A DNA stretch of 64,000 nt from Rhodopseudomonas infernalis (GCF_022271405.1 NZ_JAJNAL010000015.1:1-64000), one strand, 5' to 3'; numbered from the stretch's first letter, positions 31,712 through 40,638 are shown. Made by a program: numbers and translations. The notes: generated from the letters alone by a model not told the origin.

Positions 31712-32854
31712 ATGACCGAACGTATTCGGGATTTTCTGCGCGACCGTCGCACCAATGGTCTGGATGTCGAGCCCTGCCTCGTCGTCGACCTCGAGGTCGT
31801 GCGCGACAACTTCTCCAGCTTTGCCAAGGCGCTGCCGGACAGCCGCGTGTTCTACGCGGTGAAGGCCAATCCGGCCCCGGAAGTGCTGTCGCTGCTGGCT
31901 TCGCTCGGCTCGTGCTTCGACTGCGCCTCGGTGCAGGAGATCCAGATGGCGCTGGCCGCTGGCGCGACCGCCGATCGCATCTCGTTCGGCAACACCATCA
32001 AGAAGGAGCGCGACATCGCGCGCGCCTTCGAGCTCGGCATTCGCCTGTTCTCGGTCGACTGCACCGCCGAGGTGGAGAAGATCGCGCGCGCGGCGCCGGG
32101 GTCCAAGGTGTTCTGCCGTATCCTGTACGATTGCGCCGGCGCCGAGTGGCCGCTGTCGCGCAAGTTCGGCTGCGATCCGGAGATGGCGGTGGACGTGCTC
32201 GATTCGGCCAAGCGTCTCGGCCTGGAAGCCTATGGGATCTCGTTCCATGTCGGCTCCCAGCAGCGCAAGGTGAAGGCGTGGGACCGTGCGCTGGCGATGG
32301 CCGCGACCGTGTTCCGCGACTGCGCCGAGCGCGGCATCACGCTCTCGATGGTCAACATGGGTGGTGGCTTCCCGACCAAGTATCTCAAGGAAGTCCCGCC
32401 GGTGGTGCAGTACGGCCGCTCGATCTTCCGGGCGCTGCGTAAGCACTTCGGCAACCAGATCCCGGAGACCATCATCGAGCCGGGCCGCGGCATGGTCGGC
32501 AACGCCGGCGTGATCGAGACCGAAGTCGTTCTGATCTCGAAGAAGAGCGACGACGACGAGGTGCGTTGGGTCTATCTCGACATCGGCAAGTTCGGCGGTC
32601 TCGCCGAGACGATGGACGAGTCGATCCGTTACGCCATCAAGTCTCGCCACGACGGCGCCGAGATGACGCCCTGCGTGCTCGCCGGCCCGACCTGCGATTC
32701 GGCCGACGTGATGTACGAGAAGATGCCGTACCCGCTGCCGGTGACGCTCGAGATCGGCGACAAGCTGCTGATCGAAGGCACCGGAGCGTATACGTCGACC
32801 TACTCGTCGGTGGCTTTCAACGGCTTCCCGCCGCTGCGGACCTACCACATCTGA
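31712..32854 (+). CDS. Ornithine decarboxylase (type III PLP, Orn/DAP/Arg decarboxylase 2 family)
   Basis: A 380-residue fold-III PLP enzyme that converts ornithine (possibly also lysine) to putrescine. FYAVKANP carries the PLP lysine (Lys51), GISFHVGSQ and NMGGGFPTKY are cofactor-binding motifs, EPGRGMVG binds the phosphate, and GPTCDSADVMYE carries the active-site cysteine of eukaryotic-type ornithine decarboxylases. The ATG at 31712 follows GGGAGAG. It is preceded by a long structured leader with an attenuator, so polyamine or ornithine feedback is likely. It may be co-transcribed with the GNAT gene downstream. Confidence 0.92.
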   Translation: MTERIRDFLRDRRTNGLDVEPCLVVDLEVVRDNFSSFAKALPDSRVFYAVKANPAPEVLSLLASLGSCFDCASVQEIQMALAAGATADRISFGNTIKKERDIARAFELGIRLFSVDCTAEVEKIARAAPGSKVFCRILYDCAGAEWPLSRKFGCDPEMAVDVLDSAKRLGLEAYGISFHVGSQQRKVKAWDRALAMAATVFRDCAERGITLSMVNMGGGFPTKYLKEVPPVVQYGRSIFRALRKHFGNQIPETIIEPGRGMVGNAGVIETEVVLISKKSDDDEVRWVYLDIGKFGGLAETMDESIRYAIKSRHDGAEMTPCVLAGPTCDSADVMYEKMPYPLPVTLEIGDKLLIEGTGAYTSTYSSVAFNGFPPLRTYHI

Positions 32855-32909
32855 GTATTCACCTCCTCGCTTGCGGGGAGGTCGGATAGCGGGAAAGGGC
32901 GGCTCGCGT

Positions 32910-32951
32910 CGCCCTCACCCCGGCCCTCTCCCGCAGGCGGGAGAGGGAGCA
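32910..32951. repeat. Interspersed repeat, family E, copy 2
   Basis: GCCCTCACCCCGGCCCTCTC and CCGCAGGCGGGAGAGGGAG, nearly identical to the copy at 19859. It lies between the ornithine decarboxylase and GNAT genes. Confidence 0.75.
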
Positions 32952-33053
32952 GAACAATTGAGGCCGGCTTGCCGGCCTCTCCCTGTCACATCGCTATCTG
33001 CTGACAACATGCTGCCGGCGCGGTTCGCCGGATAGCGTGGGGATCGACGTGCC

Positions 33054-33644
33054 ATGACCAACGTTCTCGCCACCAACCTGACTGCCTTGAACGTCGCAGC
33101 TCTCCCGTTCGCGATCCGTGCGGAAAAGAGCTCCGATATTGCTGCGCGTGAGAGCCTGTTGGATGCGTGCTTCGGCGAAGGCCGGCATGCGCGCACCTGC
33201 CAGCGTTTGCGCGATGGACGCGCGCCCGCCGAAGGCCTCGCCTTCTCGGCGGTCCGTCAAGGCCGGCTGGTGGGGACTGTGCGTCTTTGGCATGTCGACG
33301 CAGGGGGCCGAGCCGCACTCGTGCTCGGCCCCCTCGCCGTCGATTCGTCGTGCCGCGAATTCGGCCTCGGCGGCGCGCTGATGCGCGCGGCGCTGGCCGA
33401 AGCCGCGGCGCGCGGCCACGGCGCGGTGATCCTGCTCGGCGATGCACCGTACTACGCGCGGTTCGGCTTCTCGGCCGACAAGATGGCTGCGCTGGCGCTG
33501 CCGGGTCCGTTCGAACGCGACCGCCTGCTCGGCCTCGAACTCCGCGAGGGTGCGCTCGACGGCGCGGCCGGCCTGATCGTCGCGACCGGCGTTGCCGCCA
33601 AGCCGGCGCGCGCCGAACGGTCGCGTCTTCGCCGCGCCGCGTAA
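33054..33644 (+). CDS. GNAT family N-acetyltransferase (YhbS-like)
   Basis: A 196-residue GNAT protein. LVGTVRLWHVD and VLGPLAVDSSCREFGLGGAL show the central strands and the acetyl-CoA pyrophosphate loop, and VILLGDAPYYARFGF is the YhbS-type motif before the C-terminal strand. It should transfer an acetyl group from acetyl-CoA to a small molecule or protein amine. Position just downstream of ornithine decarboxylase makes a polyamine-related substrate plausible, but that is inference. Confidence 0.87.
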   Translation: MTNVLATNLTALNVAALPFAIRAEKSSDIAARESLLDACFGEGRHARTCQRLRDGRAPAEGLAFSAVRQGRLVGTVRLWHVDAGGRAALVLGPLAVDSSCREFGLGGALMRAALAEAAARGHGAVILLGDAPYYARFGFSADKMAALALPGPFERDRLLGLELREGALDGAAGLIVATGVAAKPARAERSRLRRAA

Positions 33645-33654
33645 GGAGGGTCCG

Positions 33655-33813
33655 ATGCGTTTTCCCCGTCCGACCCACCGCGTCTTCGGGCGCCGCGATC
33701 CGGCCAAGCGCCCGCGCGTCACCGCACTGGTGCTGACCGTGTTCGTGCTGAAGATCGCCGTCGACGCCTGGCGCCGCCGACGGACCCGCAGTCCGGAGAC
33801 GACGACGGCGTAA
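33655..33813 (+). CDS. Small membrane protein, 52 residues
   Basis: A short gene with a strong ribosome site (AAGGAGGG four bases before the ATG) ten bases after the GNAT stop. It has one hydrophobic helix (VTALVLTVFVLKIAVDAW, about residues 22-39) flanked by basic residues. No family is recognised. Ribosome site, spacing and an open frame that ends before a repeat support a real gene. Confidence 0.55.
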   Translation: MRFPRPTHRVFGRRDPAKRPRVTALVLTVFVLKIAVDAWRRRRTRSPETTTA

Positions 33814-33827
33814 GCCCCGCGTCGCAG

Positions 33828-33870
33828 CCCGCCCCCTCTCCCGCGTGCGGGAGAGGGCCGGGGTGAGGGC
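33828..33870. repeat. Interspersed repeat, family E, copy 3
   Basis: CCCCCTCTCCCGCGTGCGGG then AGAGGGCCGGGGTGAGGGC. Family E hairpin core with flanking CCCTCACC complement. It is adjacent to copy 4 in the convergent gap before the CoA-transferase gene. Confidence 0.7.
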
Positions 33871-33907
33871 GCCCCGGGCAGTGAGGCTGTGATACGCGGA
33901 GAGGAGT

Positions 33908-33960
33908 GCCCTCACCCGGATCGCTACGCGATCCGACCTCTCCCGCAAGCGGGAGAGGTT
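33908..33960. repeat. Interspersed repeat, family E, copy 4
   Basis: GCCCTCACCCGGATCGCTAC then GCGATCCGACCTCTCCCGC and GCGGGAGAGG. It carries an extra GGATCGCTACGCGATCC palindrome compared with copies 1-3. Confidence 0.7.
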
Positions 33961-33997
33961 GCGCCGTGGGCCGCCGCAAAGGGGAGCTGGCGCCGCC

Positions 33998-35191
33998 TCA
34001 TCCCTCCGCGACTGCGCCGGCCTGCACCAGCCCGTCAATCTCGGCAGCGCTGAAGCCGGCCTCGGTCAGCACTTCGCGCGAGTGTTCGCCGAGACGGGGC
34101 GGCACGCGGTGCAGATTGGGCGGGGCTTCGGAGAATTTGGTGGCGGGGCGGGCCTGGCGGATCCTGCCTTCGGTCGGGTGATCGATCGCGGCGAAGTAAT
34201 CGACCGCCTTGAGATGCTCCTGCTCGGCGATCTCGCTGATCCGCGCGAACGCGGTGTGCGGGACGTCGAGCCACAGCAGCAGCTCCTGCCACTGCGCCGT
34301 GGTGCGGCTCGGCGCGATCTCGTTCATCGCCGCGTAGATGCGGTCGATGTTTTCGGAGCGCGCCACCGGATCGCGCACCTGCAACTCCTCGATCAGTTCG
34401 GGCCGTCCGACCGCCTCGAAGAACGCGCACCAATTGTCGCCCGAGTACGGCAGCATGGTGATCCAGCCGTCCTTGGTACGGGCCGGCCTGCGCTCCTTCA
34501 TGCGCTTGTAGCCCGAGGGGCCGATCGGCGGATCGAACGCGTAGCCCCCCAACATCTCGATGCTGTTGAAGCCCGCGATGGTCTCCAGCATCGGCACCTC
34601 GACCAGTTGGCCCTTGCCGGAGCGTTCGCGGCTGAACAGCGCCGTCGACACCGCACCGGCGAGAGCCTGGCCGCAGATCTTGTCGCCGACCAGGCTCGGC
34701 ACGAATTGCGGCTCGTCATCAGAGCCGATCGACGAGGCGAGGCCCGACGCCGCCTGGATGATCTCGTCGAAGGCGGGCCGCTTGGCCCACGGCCCGTCCT
34801 GGCCGAAGCCGGTCGCCGCCGCATAGATCAGACGCGGATTGAGGGCGCGACAATCCTCGTAGCCGAAACCGAGCCGCGCCATCGCGGCCGGGCGCACATT
34901 GGTGAGCAGCACGTCGGCGGTGGGGATCAGCCGCTGCAGCGCCGCCTTGCCGTGCGGATGCTTGAGGTCGACCGCCAGACTGCGCTTGTTGCGGTTCACC
35001 GCCATGAACTGGCCGCTCATGCCGCGATTGCGGAACGCGCCGGTGTAGCGCCACATGTCGCCGGCCAGCGTTTCGACCTTGATGACGTCGGCGCCCCAGT
35101 CACCGAGGATCGCCGCCGCATAGGGGCCGAACAGCACGCTGGTGAGATCGAGAATGCGAATGCCGGCGAGCGGCCCGGTCGGTGCGGTCAT
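33998..35191 (-). CDS. CaiB/BaiF family CoA-transferase
   Basis: A 397-residue class III CoA-transferase that moves CoA between carboxylic acids. The N-terminus GIRILDLTSVLFGPYAAAIL and GADVIKVE are diagnostic, as are NRNKRSLAVDLK and NVRPAAMARLGFGYE; the catalytic aspartate should lie near residue 165. The substrate is not readable. The downstream neighbour of a branched-chain-type solute-binding gene on the same strand suggests uptake and activation of an aromatic or organic acid. The ATG at 35191 was chosen; the upstream TTG is less likely. Confidence 0.9.
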   Translation of the reverse strand: MTAPTGPLAGIRILDLTSVLFGPYAAAILGDWGADVIKVETLAGDMWRYTGAFRNRGMSGQFMAVNRNKRSLAVDLKHPHGKAALQRLIPTADVLLTNVRPAAMARLGFGYEDCRALNPRLIYAAATGFGQDGPWAKRPAFDEIIQAASGLASSIGSDDEPQFVPSLVGDKICGQALAGAVSTALFSRERSGKGQLVEVPMLETIAGFNSIEMLGGYAFDPPIGPSGYKRMKERRPARTKDGWITMLPYSGDNWCAFFEAVGRPELIEELQVRDPVARSENIDRIYAAMNEIAPSRTTAQWQELLLWLDVPHTAFARISEIAEQEHLKAVDYFAAIDHPTEGRIRQARPATKFSEAPPNLHRVPPRLGEHSREVLTEAGFSAAEIDGLVQAGAVAEG

Positions 35192-35279
35192 GATGGTTCG
35201 CAATGAGAGGGAATGGGGACGATCGTGCCTGGCTTGGCGGCACGATCGGTGATAGCTGAGGCCGCTCGCTCCGAGCGGA

Positions 35280-36488
35280 CTACTCGCTCAGCACGTCGCC
35301 GAACAGCTCCCAGGACGTGCCGTTGAAACGCGCCATCTGCAGCTGCCGGATCGGGATGCGCTGATCCGGAGACATCTGCAGCTTGATGCCGGGCAGCAGC
35401 ATCGGCAGCTCGACAGCATTCAGCGACTCCGCCTGCTTCATCAGGTTCGCCCGGGTGAGATCGTCGCCGGCGCGCTTCAGGACCAATTCCATCATCTGCG
35501 CGAAGGTGTAGCCCGAGACGTTGAAGACGTCGGCCGGATCGGCGCCGGGATTGTAGGTCTGCATCCAGGCGCGCCATTGCTGCATGCCTGGATCGTTGGC
35601 CCAGCGCGGATCGCCCGGGTCCTTCAGATAAGCGCCGGTGACGATGCCGACCGCATTCTCCAGCCCCGCCGGCTTCAGCACCGAGCCGACCGAGTTTGAC
35701 ACCGCCGGCAGGATGATCTGCGGCTTCCAGCCGAGCTCGGCTGCCTTCTTGATCACCTGCGCGGCGAATTTCGGCGTGCATTCGTTGAACAGCACGTCGG
35801 CCCCGGCGGCCTTGAACTTGACGATCTGCGAGTCGACGGTCGGGTCGGTCGACTCGTACACCGCCTCCGACACGATCTGGTTCACATGATCTCCGAGGCC
35901 TTCCTTGAAGCCGGCGAGATAATCGCGCCCCGCTTCTTCGGCCGGCGTGATCACCGCGATCTTGGCGTTCGGTTTGTTGGCGAGAATCCACTTCGCGTAG
36001 ATCTTGCCCTCGGTCTTGTAGGTCGGCTGCGAACCGGTGCTCCACGGAAAATGCGCAGCGTCGTTCCAGCGGCTGGCGCCGCTGAACGGAAACAGCTGCG
36101 GCACTTTCTTGACGTTGAGATATTTCTGCACCGCGATATTCGGGCCGGTGCCGAGATTGGAGAACAGCGCCAACACTTCGTCGCTCTCGACCAGCCGGCG
36201 CACCTGCTCGACCGTCTTGGAGGGCGAATAGGCGTCGTCCATGCTGAGCAGCTCGATCTTGCGGCCGTTGATGCCGCCCTTCTCGTTCAGCATCTTGAAG
36301 TAAGCGGCCTCGGCGCGGCCGATCACCGAATAGGCCGACGCCGGCCCGGAATACGGCATGGTCTGGCCGAGCTTGATGACGCTGTCGGTGGCACCGGGGT
36401 CGTAGCTGCCGCCGGCCTGGGCCGTGCCGCCGCCGGCTGTCGCGAGCAGCGCAGCCGTCACGACCAGCATTCGCCGAAACTGTCTCAT
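35280..36488 (-). CDS. ABC transporter substrate-binding protein (LivJ/Peripla_BP_6 type)
   Basis: A 402-residue periplasmic binding protein. The signal peptide ends near GGGTAQAG (about residue 25), and IKLGQTMPYSGPASAYSVIG begins the first lobe. ELLSMDDAYSPSKTVEQVRRLV is the usual sugar/amino-acid-like lobe hinge. The ATG at 36488 follows GAGGAGGAAA. No permease or ATPase is adjacent, so it must borrow a transporter encoded elsewhere. With the CoA-transferase just downstream it may capture an organic acid. Confidence 0.88.
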   Translation of the reverse strand: MRQFRRMLVVTAALLATAGGGTAQAGGSYDPGATDSVIKLGQTMPYSGPASAYSVIGRAEAAYFKMLNEKGGINGRKIELLSMDDAYSPSKTVEQVRRLVESDEVLALFSNLGTGPNIAVQKYLNVKKVPQLFPFSGASRWNDAAHFPWSTGSQPTYKTEGKIYAKWILANKPNAKIAVITPAEEAGRDYLAGFKEGLGDHVNQIVSEAVYESTDPTVDSQIVKFKAAGADVLFNECTPKFAAQVIKKAAELGWKPQIILPAVSNSVGSVLKPAGLENAVGIVTGAYLKDPGDPRWANDPGMQQWRAWMQTYNPGADPADVFNVSGYTFAQMMELVLKRAGDDLTRANLMKQAESLNAVELPMLLPGIKLQMSPDQRIPIRQLQMARFNGTSWELFGDVLSE

Positions 36489-36954
36489 GCAGGTTTCCTC
36501 CTCATTCCGCCCCGCATCGTCTGCGCGATGCTTGCGGTGTCGCTCCCTCGCAACCTCGCGGCCGCGATGCGCGGCCGAGCCGGCATTGCCGGCGCCAACA
36601 CGCGCTTGTTGGTGAGCCGGGCGGCTCACATCTTGCAGCAAACATACATGCTGGCCCGCCATTGAGACGTCCCCTTGACCGCGCATCCGTATGTGTTTTT
36701 TGCAGGCTCGGGATTTGGCTCGATTCAAGGGACGGCCGGGCAACGAGCCCACGCCGTCCGATCGGCACCTGCCTCTCAACTCGTCATGGCCGGGCTCGTC
36801 CCGGCCATCCACGCCTTGCCGCGTATCAGGACCGTAAAGACGTGGATGCCCAGGCCTCCGCCGCGCCGAAGCGGCTTCGGCCGCGCAGGCGGGACAAGCC
36901 CGGGCATGACGGAGTCTGTGATTGTTGGGACGTGGCGTGGCGTGGCGCCTCGCC
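36489..36954. other. Intergenic region with a family B repeat
   Basis: 466 bases between the solute-binding gene (upstream, minus strand) and the 3' end of the cyanase gene. A family B repeat with an extra internal palindrome fills 36782-36911. The rest should hold the promoter of the solute-binding/CoA-transferase unit; no clear promoter is seen. Confidence 0.5.
36782..36911. repeat. Interspersed palindromic repeat, family B, copy 3
   Basis: CGTCATGGCCGGGCTCGTCC at the left and GACAAGCCCGGGCATGACG at the right. Between GGATGCCC and the right arm an additional GCCGCGCCGAAGCGGC-like palindrome of about 40 bases is present, absent from copies 1 and 2. Confidence 0.8.
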
Positions 36955-37443
36955 TCACTCCTCCTTGAAGCCGTATTCCTGATTGTTGCCGGTCGCGCCG
37001 TAATATTTGTACGGCAGGAACTTGCCCGACATCGTGATCTTGACGCGGTCGCCCTTCGGGTTGGGCAGGCGGTCCATCACCATGTCGAAATCGATCGCCG
37101 ACATGATGCCGTCGCCGAATTCTTCCTCGATCAGCGCCTTCCAGGCCGGACCGTTGATCATCACCAGCTCGTAGAAGCGATAGATCAGCGGGTCGGTCGG
37201 CGGCATGGTGATGCCCTCGCCGCGCATCGGCACCTCGTTGAGCATCGTGGTCTCGACCTTGGAGAGCCCGAACAGCTCGGCGGCGGCGGCGGCCTGCGGC
37301 TTGGTCAGCTTCATCTGGCCGAGGATCGCGCCGACCACCAGCACCTCGGAATGGCCGCCGATCTTTTCGCAGATGTACTTCCAGGTCCAGCCCTTCTCGC
37401 GCTTGAGGTCGACGAGCTTTTCGGTGAGTTGCGCACGCTTCAT
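36955..37443 (-). CDS. cynS: Cyanate hydratase (cyanase)
   Basis: A 162-residue cyanase that converts cyanate and bicarbonate to ammonia and carbon dioxide. The N-terminal helical domain covers residues 1-75 and the catalytic domain the rest. Arg89, Glu92 and Ser115 (in YRFYELV and DGIMSAIDF) align with the catalytic Arg96, Glu99 and Ser122 of the E. coli enzyme with a constant offset of seven. It is last in a minus-strand operon behind an NrtABD-type transporter, 43 bases after the ATPase gene, which strongly suggests cyanate import and use as nitrogen source. Confidence 0.96.
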   Translation of the reverse strand: MKRAQLTEKLVDLKREKGWTWKYICEKIGGHSEVLVVGAILGQMKLTKPQAAAAAELFGLSKVETTMLNEVPMRGEGITMPPTDPLIYRFYELVMINGPAWKALIEEEFGDGIMSAIDFDMVMDRLPNPKGDRVKITMSGKFLPYKYYGATGNNQEYGFKEE

Positions 37444-37486
37444 GATGGTCTCCTTGGCAGGTCAGCGATAATCGGGAGGGATGTGG

Positions 37487-38410
37487 TCAGCGGGCGCGGA
37501 GCTGCGCCGCGCCGGGAACGGCGACGCTGCTTCCTTGCGGCACCAGCGCCGGCTCGACGAGGCCGGGCCGCACCAGCGGCACGCTGCGCGGATCGTGCTG
37601 CGGATTCTCGGCCGCGAAGGTCTTGCTGCGCGTCACCAGGAAATCGATGATGTGATTACGCAGCGCGTAGTAATAAGGATGCCGGTGCAGGTCGATGCGG
37701 GCGCGATCCTTCGGCAGCGGGTTCTCGACGATCTCGGCCACCACGGCGCCGGGTCCGTTGGTCATCAGATAGATTTTGTCGGCCAGATACATCGCCTCGT
37801 CGACATCGTGGGTGATCATGAAGGTGGTCTGGCCGGTCTCGAGACAAATGCGGCGGACCTCGTCCTGCAGCGAACCGCGGGTCAGCGCGTCGAGCGCCGA
37901 GAACGGCTCGTCCATCAGCATGATCTTCGGCGTGATACTGAGTGCGCGGGCGATGCCAACGCGTTGCTTCATGCCGCCCGAGAGTTCCGACGGCCGCTTG
38001 TGTTCGGAGCCGGTGAGGCCGACGAGGTCGATGAACTGCTGCGCGTGGGCGCGGACCCTGGCCTTGTCCCACTTGCGCCATTTCGAACTCACCGCATAGG
38101 CGACGTTGCCCATCACGGTGCGCCACGGCAGCAGCGCGTGGCTCTGGAAGATCACTGCGCGGTCGAGGCTGGTGCCCTCGATCGCCTGCCCATCGACGAT
38201 CACCGCGCCTTCGCTCGGCTCATCGAGCCCGGCGAGGATGTTCAGCACCGTGGTCTTGCCGCAGCCCGAGTGCCCGATCACGCAACCGAACTCCCCGCGC
38301 GGCAGCGACAGCCACAGATCTTCGAAAATCGTGGTAGCTCCGCCACCCGCAGCCGGATAGCGCTTGGCGATGCCTTCGATCGAGATGAACCTGTCGACCA
38401 TGGCGCTCAC
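37487..38410 (-). CDS. ABC transporter ATPase (NrtD/CynD/TauB type)
   Basis: A 307-residue ATPase of the nitrate/sulfonate/taurine group. Walker A GHSGCGKTT is at about residues 45-53, LSGGMKQRVGIARAL is the ABC signature, LMDEPFSALDA the Walker B, and ITHDVDEA the switch region. The tail after residue 265 is an extension of proline-rich sequence. The start is GTG at 38410, whose GTGA overlaps the permease stop codon, so translation is coupled. It powers the cyanate or nitrate-type importer of this operon. Confidence 0.92.
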   Translation of the reverse strand: MSAMVDRFISIEGIAKRYPAAGGGATTIFEDLWLSLPRGEFGCVIGHSGCGKTTVLNILAGLDEPSEGAVIVDGQAIEGTSLDRAVIFQSHALLPWRTVMGNVAYAVSSKWRKWDKARVRAHAQQFIDLVGLTGSEHKRPSELSGGMKQRVGIARALSITPKIMLMDEPFSALDALTRGSLQDEVRRICLETGQTTFMITHDVDEAMYLADKIYLMTNGPGAVVAEIVENPLPKDRARIDLHRHPYYYALRNHIIDFLVTRSKTFAAENPQHDPRSVPLVRPGLVEPALVPQGSSVAVPGAAQLRAR

Positions 38411-39246
38411 TCCGGAAACGTCACAAGACGCGTGAATCGCGCCAGGATCTGATCGAGCAACATCCCGACCACCCCGATCGACAGGATCGCGATGATCACG
38501 TTCACGATCGACAGATTATTCCACTCGTTCCACACGAAGTAGCCAATGCCCGTCCCCCCGACCAACATCTCGGCGGCGACGATCACCAGCCAGGCGATGC
38601 CGATCGAGATACGCATGCCGGTGAGGATGGTCGGCGCCGCGGCCGGCAGGATCACCGTGAAGGCACGGCGCACGGTGCCGACTTCGAGCGTGCGGGCGAC
38701 GTTGACCCATTCCTTGCGCACCGAGGCGACGCCGAACACGGTGTTGAGCAGCATCGGCCAGATCGAACAGATGAAGATCACGAAGATCGCCGACAGACCG
38801 GAGTCCTTGATGGTGTAGAGCGCCAGCGGCATCCACGCGAGCGGCGAGATCGGCTTCAGCACCTGGATGAACGGATCCAGCGCCTTGCTCATCAGCGGCG
38901 ACATCCCGATCAGGAAGCCGAGCGGGATCGCCACGATCACGGCGAGCAAGTAACCGGCCGCCACCCGCGCGATCGAATAGCCGAGCTGGATGCCGAGCCC
39001 CTTGTCGTTCGGCCCGTTGTCGTATAACGGGTGCCGAAGGTGCTCCCACAGCTTGGCGCCGACGTCGAGCGGGCCGGGCATTGCCGATTTGCCCTGCGTG
39101 GCGGTGAGCCCCATCAGCTTGGCGTATTCGGGACTCATCGCCGCGGTCGCGCCGGTGCCGCGCGTCGCCAGATGCCAGACGCCGATGAAGCTGAGAAACA
39201 GCAGAATCGAGACCAGCGCGGCGCGCAGCGTGAGAGACTTCGCCAT
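38407..39246 (-). CDS. ABC transporter permease (NrtB/CynB type)
   Basis: A 279-residue inner-membrane permease with about six transmembrane helices. The cytoplasmic EAA-type loop is RTLEVGTVRRAFTVILPAAAP and is followed by GMRISIGIAWLVIVAAEML, typical of the NrtB/SsuC/TauC group. It overlaps the ATPase gene by four bases and starts three bases after the binding-protein stop, a tight operon. It should form the channel for cyanate, nitrate or a related anion. Confidence 0.92.
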   Translation of the reverse strand: MAKSLTLRAALVSILLFLSFIGVWHLATRGTGATAAMSPEYAKLMGLTATQGKSAMPGPLDVGAKLWEHLRHPLYDNGPNDKGLGIQLGYSIARVAAGYLLAVIVAIPLGFLIGMSPLMSKALDPFIQVLKPISPLAWMPLALYTIKDSGLSAIFVIFICSIWPMLLNTVFGVASVRKEWVNVARTLEVGTVRRAFTVILPAAAPTILTGMRISIGIAWLVIVAAEMLVGGTGIGYFVWNEWNNLSIVNVIIAILSIGVVGMLLDQILARFTRLVTFPE

Positions 39247-39249
39247 CGC

Positions 39250-40638
39250 TTACGATGCCTTCTTGATCTTGAAGCTGGCGAGATAATCGTCGGGCTTTTC
39301 GGGATCGAAGCTCTTGCCCATCACGGTGAACGACTTGTACGCGGTGGTCGGCGGCGTCAGCCCCATCTCCTTCATCACCTTGGCGGTGTCGGTCGCGAGA
39401 TAGACCTGCTCGGCGACGGCCTTGTAGTCGACGTCGCCCTTGATCTGCCCCCAGCGCTTCATCTGGGTCATGATCCACACGGCGAAGGACTGCCACGGGA
39501 ACGGATCGAAATCGACCCGCTTCGGATCGGTCTTGATCTCGCCGAGGCCGTCCGCGTAGGTGCCGGTGAGCGACTGCTCCACCACCGTCACCGGCGCGTT
39601 GAGATAGTTCGCCGGCGCGATCGCCTCGGCGATCGATTTGCGGTTCTCCGCCTTGGAGGCGTAGGCGGTGGCGTCGACGATGGCGCGTGTCAGCGCCGCG
39701 AACGAATTCGGCGCGGTGGTGATGAATTCGCGGCTGGCCGCGAAGCTGCAGCACGGATGCCCGTCCCAGATCTGCTTGGACAGGATGTGCATGAAGCCGA
39801 CGCCGTCATAGATGGCGCGCTGGCAGATGTTGTCGGGCGCCAGGAAGCCGTCGATATTGTCGGCGCGCAGATTGGCCACCATCTCCGGCGGCGGCACCGA
39901 GCGGATCTGGACGTCCTGATCCGGATCGAGGCCGTGCTCCGCCAGGTAGTAGCGCAGCAGGTAGTTGTGCATCGAATAGTCGAACGGCACCGCGAGCTTC
40001 ATGCCCTTCCACAGCTTCGGATCGCGCTTGTCCTTGTGCTTGGTGGCAAGCGTGATGCCCTGGCCGTTGATGTTCTCGATCGCCGGCACGGTGAACGGCA
40101 CCGCGTTGGCGCCGAGCCCGAGCGTGATGGCGATCGGCATCGGCGCCAGCATGTGGGCGGCGTCGTATTCCTTGTTCATCGTCTTGTCGCGCACCACCGC
40201 CCAACCGGCGGTCTTGACGACGTCGACGTTGAGGCCGTGCTTGGCGTAGAAGCCCATCGGCGCGCCCATGATGATCGGCGTCGCGCAGGTGATCGGGATG
40301 AAGCCGACCTTGAGGTCCTTCTTCTCCAGCGGGCCACCCTGCGCGAAGACTTCGGTCGCGGTTGCCAGCGGGAAGACCTGCGAGATCGCCGCCAGCGCGG
40401 TGCCGGCACCGACCGCCTTCAGGAAGGCGCGCCGCGAGGCGTCCTGCGGAAACATCGCGCGCATCACCGCAGAGGCGACCACGCCCTCGAGCCGCTTGTC
40501 CTCACTCTCCAGCATCGGCTGCTGCGCCAGCATCGCGCCATCGGCCGCATGGTCGGCCTCGGTGGCGTGCCGGCCGCAGCTGCATCCGCCTGCGCCGAGG
40601 CGGCGGTTAGGATCGAACGGATTGTCGAATGTGGACAT
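39250..40638 (-). CDS. ABC transporter substrate-binding protein (NrtA/CynA/CmpA type)
   Basis: A 462-residue binding protein of the nitrate/cyanate/bicarbonate family. It has an unusually long N-terminus: a GGCSCGRH cysteine pair at residues 18-24, about 45 more residues, then a Tat signal SRRAFLKAVGAG (Arg69-Arg70). The mature domain opens KVGFIPITCATPIIMG. Tat export and the family fold are clear; the choice of cyanate over nitrate rests on the cyanase gene in the same operon. The ATG follows AGGAGGG. Transcription probably starts at the sigma-54 promoter at 40711-40725. Confidence 0.9.
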   Translation of the reverse strand: MSTFDNPFDPNRRLGAGGCSCGRHATEADHAADGAMLAQQPMLESEDKRLEGVVASAVMRAMFPQDASRRAFLKAVGAGTALAAISQVFPLATATEVFAQGGPLEKKDLKVGFIPITCATPIIMGAPMGFYAKHGLNVDVVKTAGWAVVRDKTMNKEYDAAHMLAPMPIAITLGLGANAVPFTVPAIENINGQGITLATKHKDKRDPKLWKGMKLAVPFDYSMHNYLLRYYLAEHGLDPDQDVQIRSVPPPEMVANLRADNIDGFLAPDNICQRAIYDGVGFMHILSKQIWDGHPCCSFAASREFITTAPNSFAALTRAIVDATAYASKAENRKSIAEAIAPANYLNAPVTVVEQSLTGTYADGLGEIKTDPKRVDFDPFPWQSFAVWIMTQMKRWGQIKGDVDYKAVAEQVYLATDTAKVMKEMGLTPPTTAYKSFTVMGKSFDPEKPDDYLASFKIKKAS

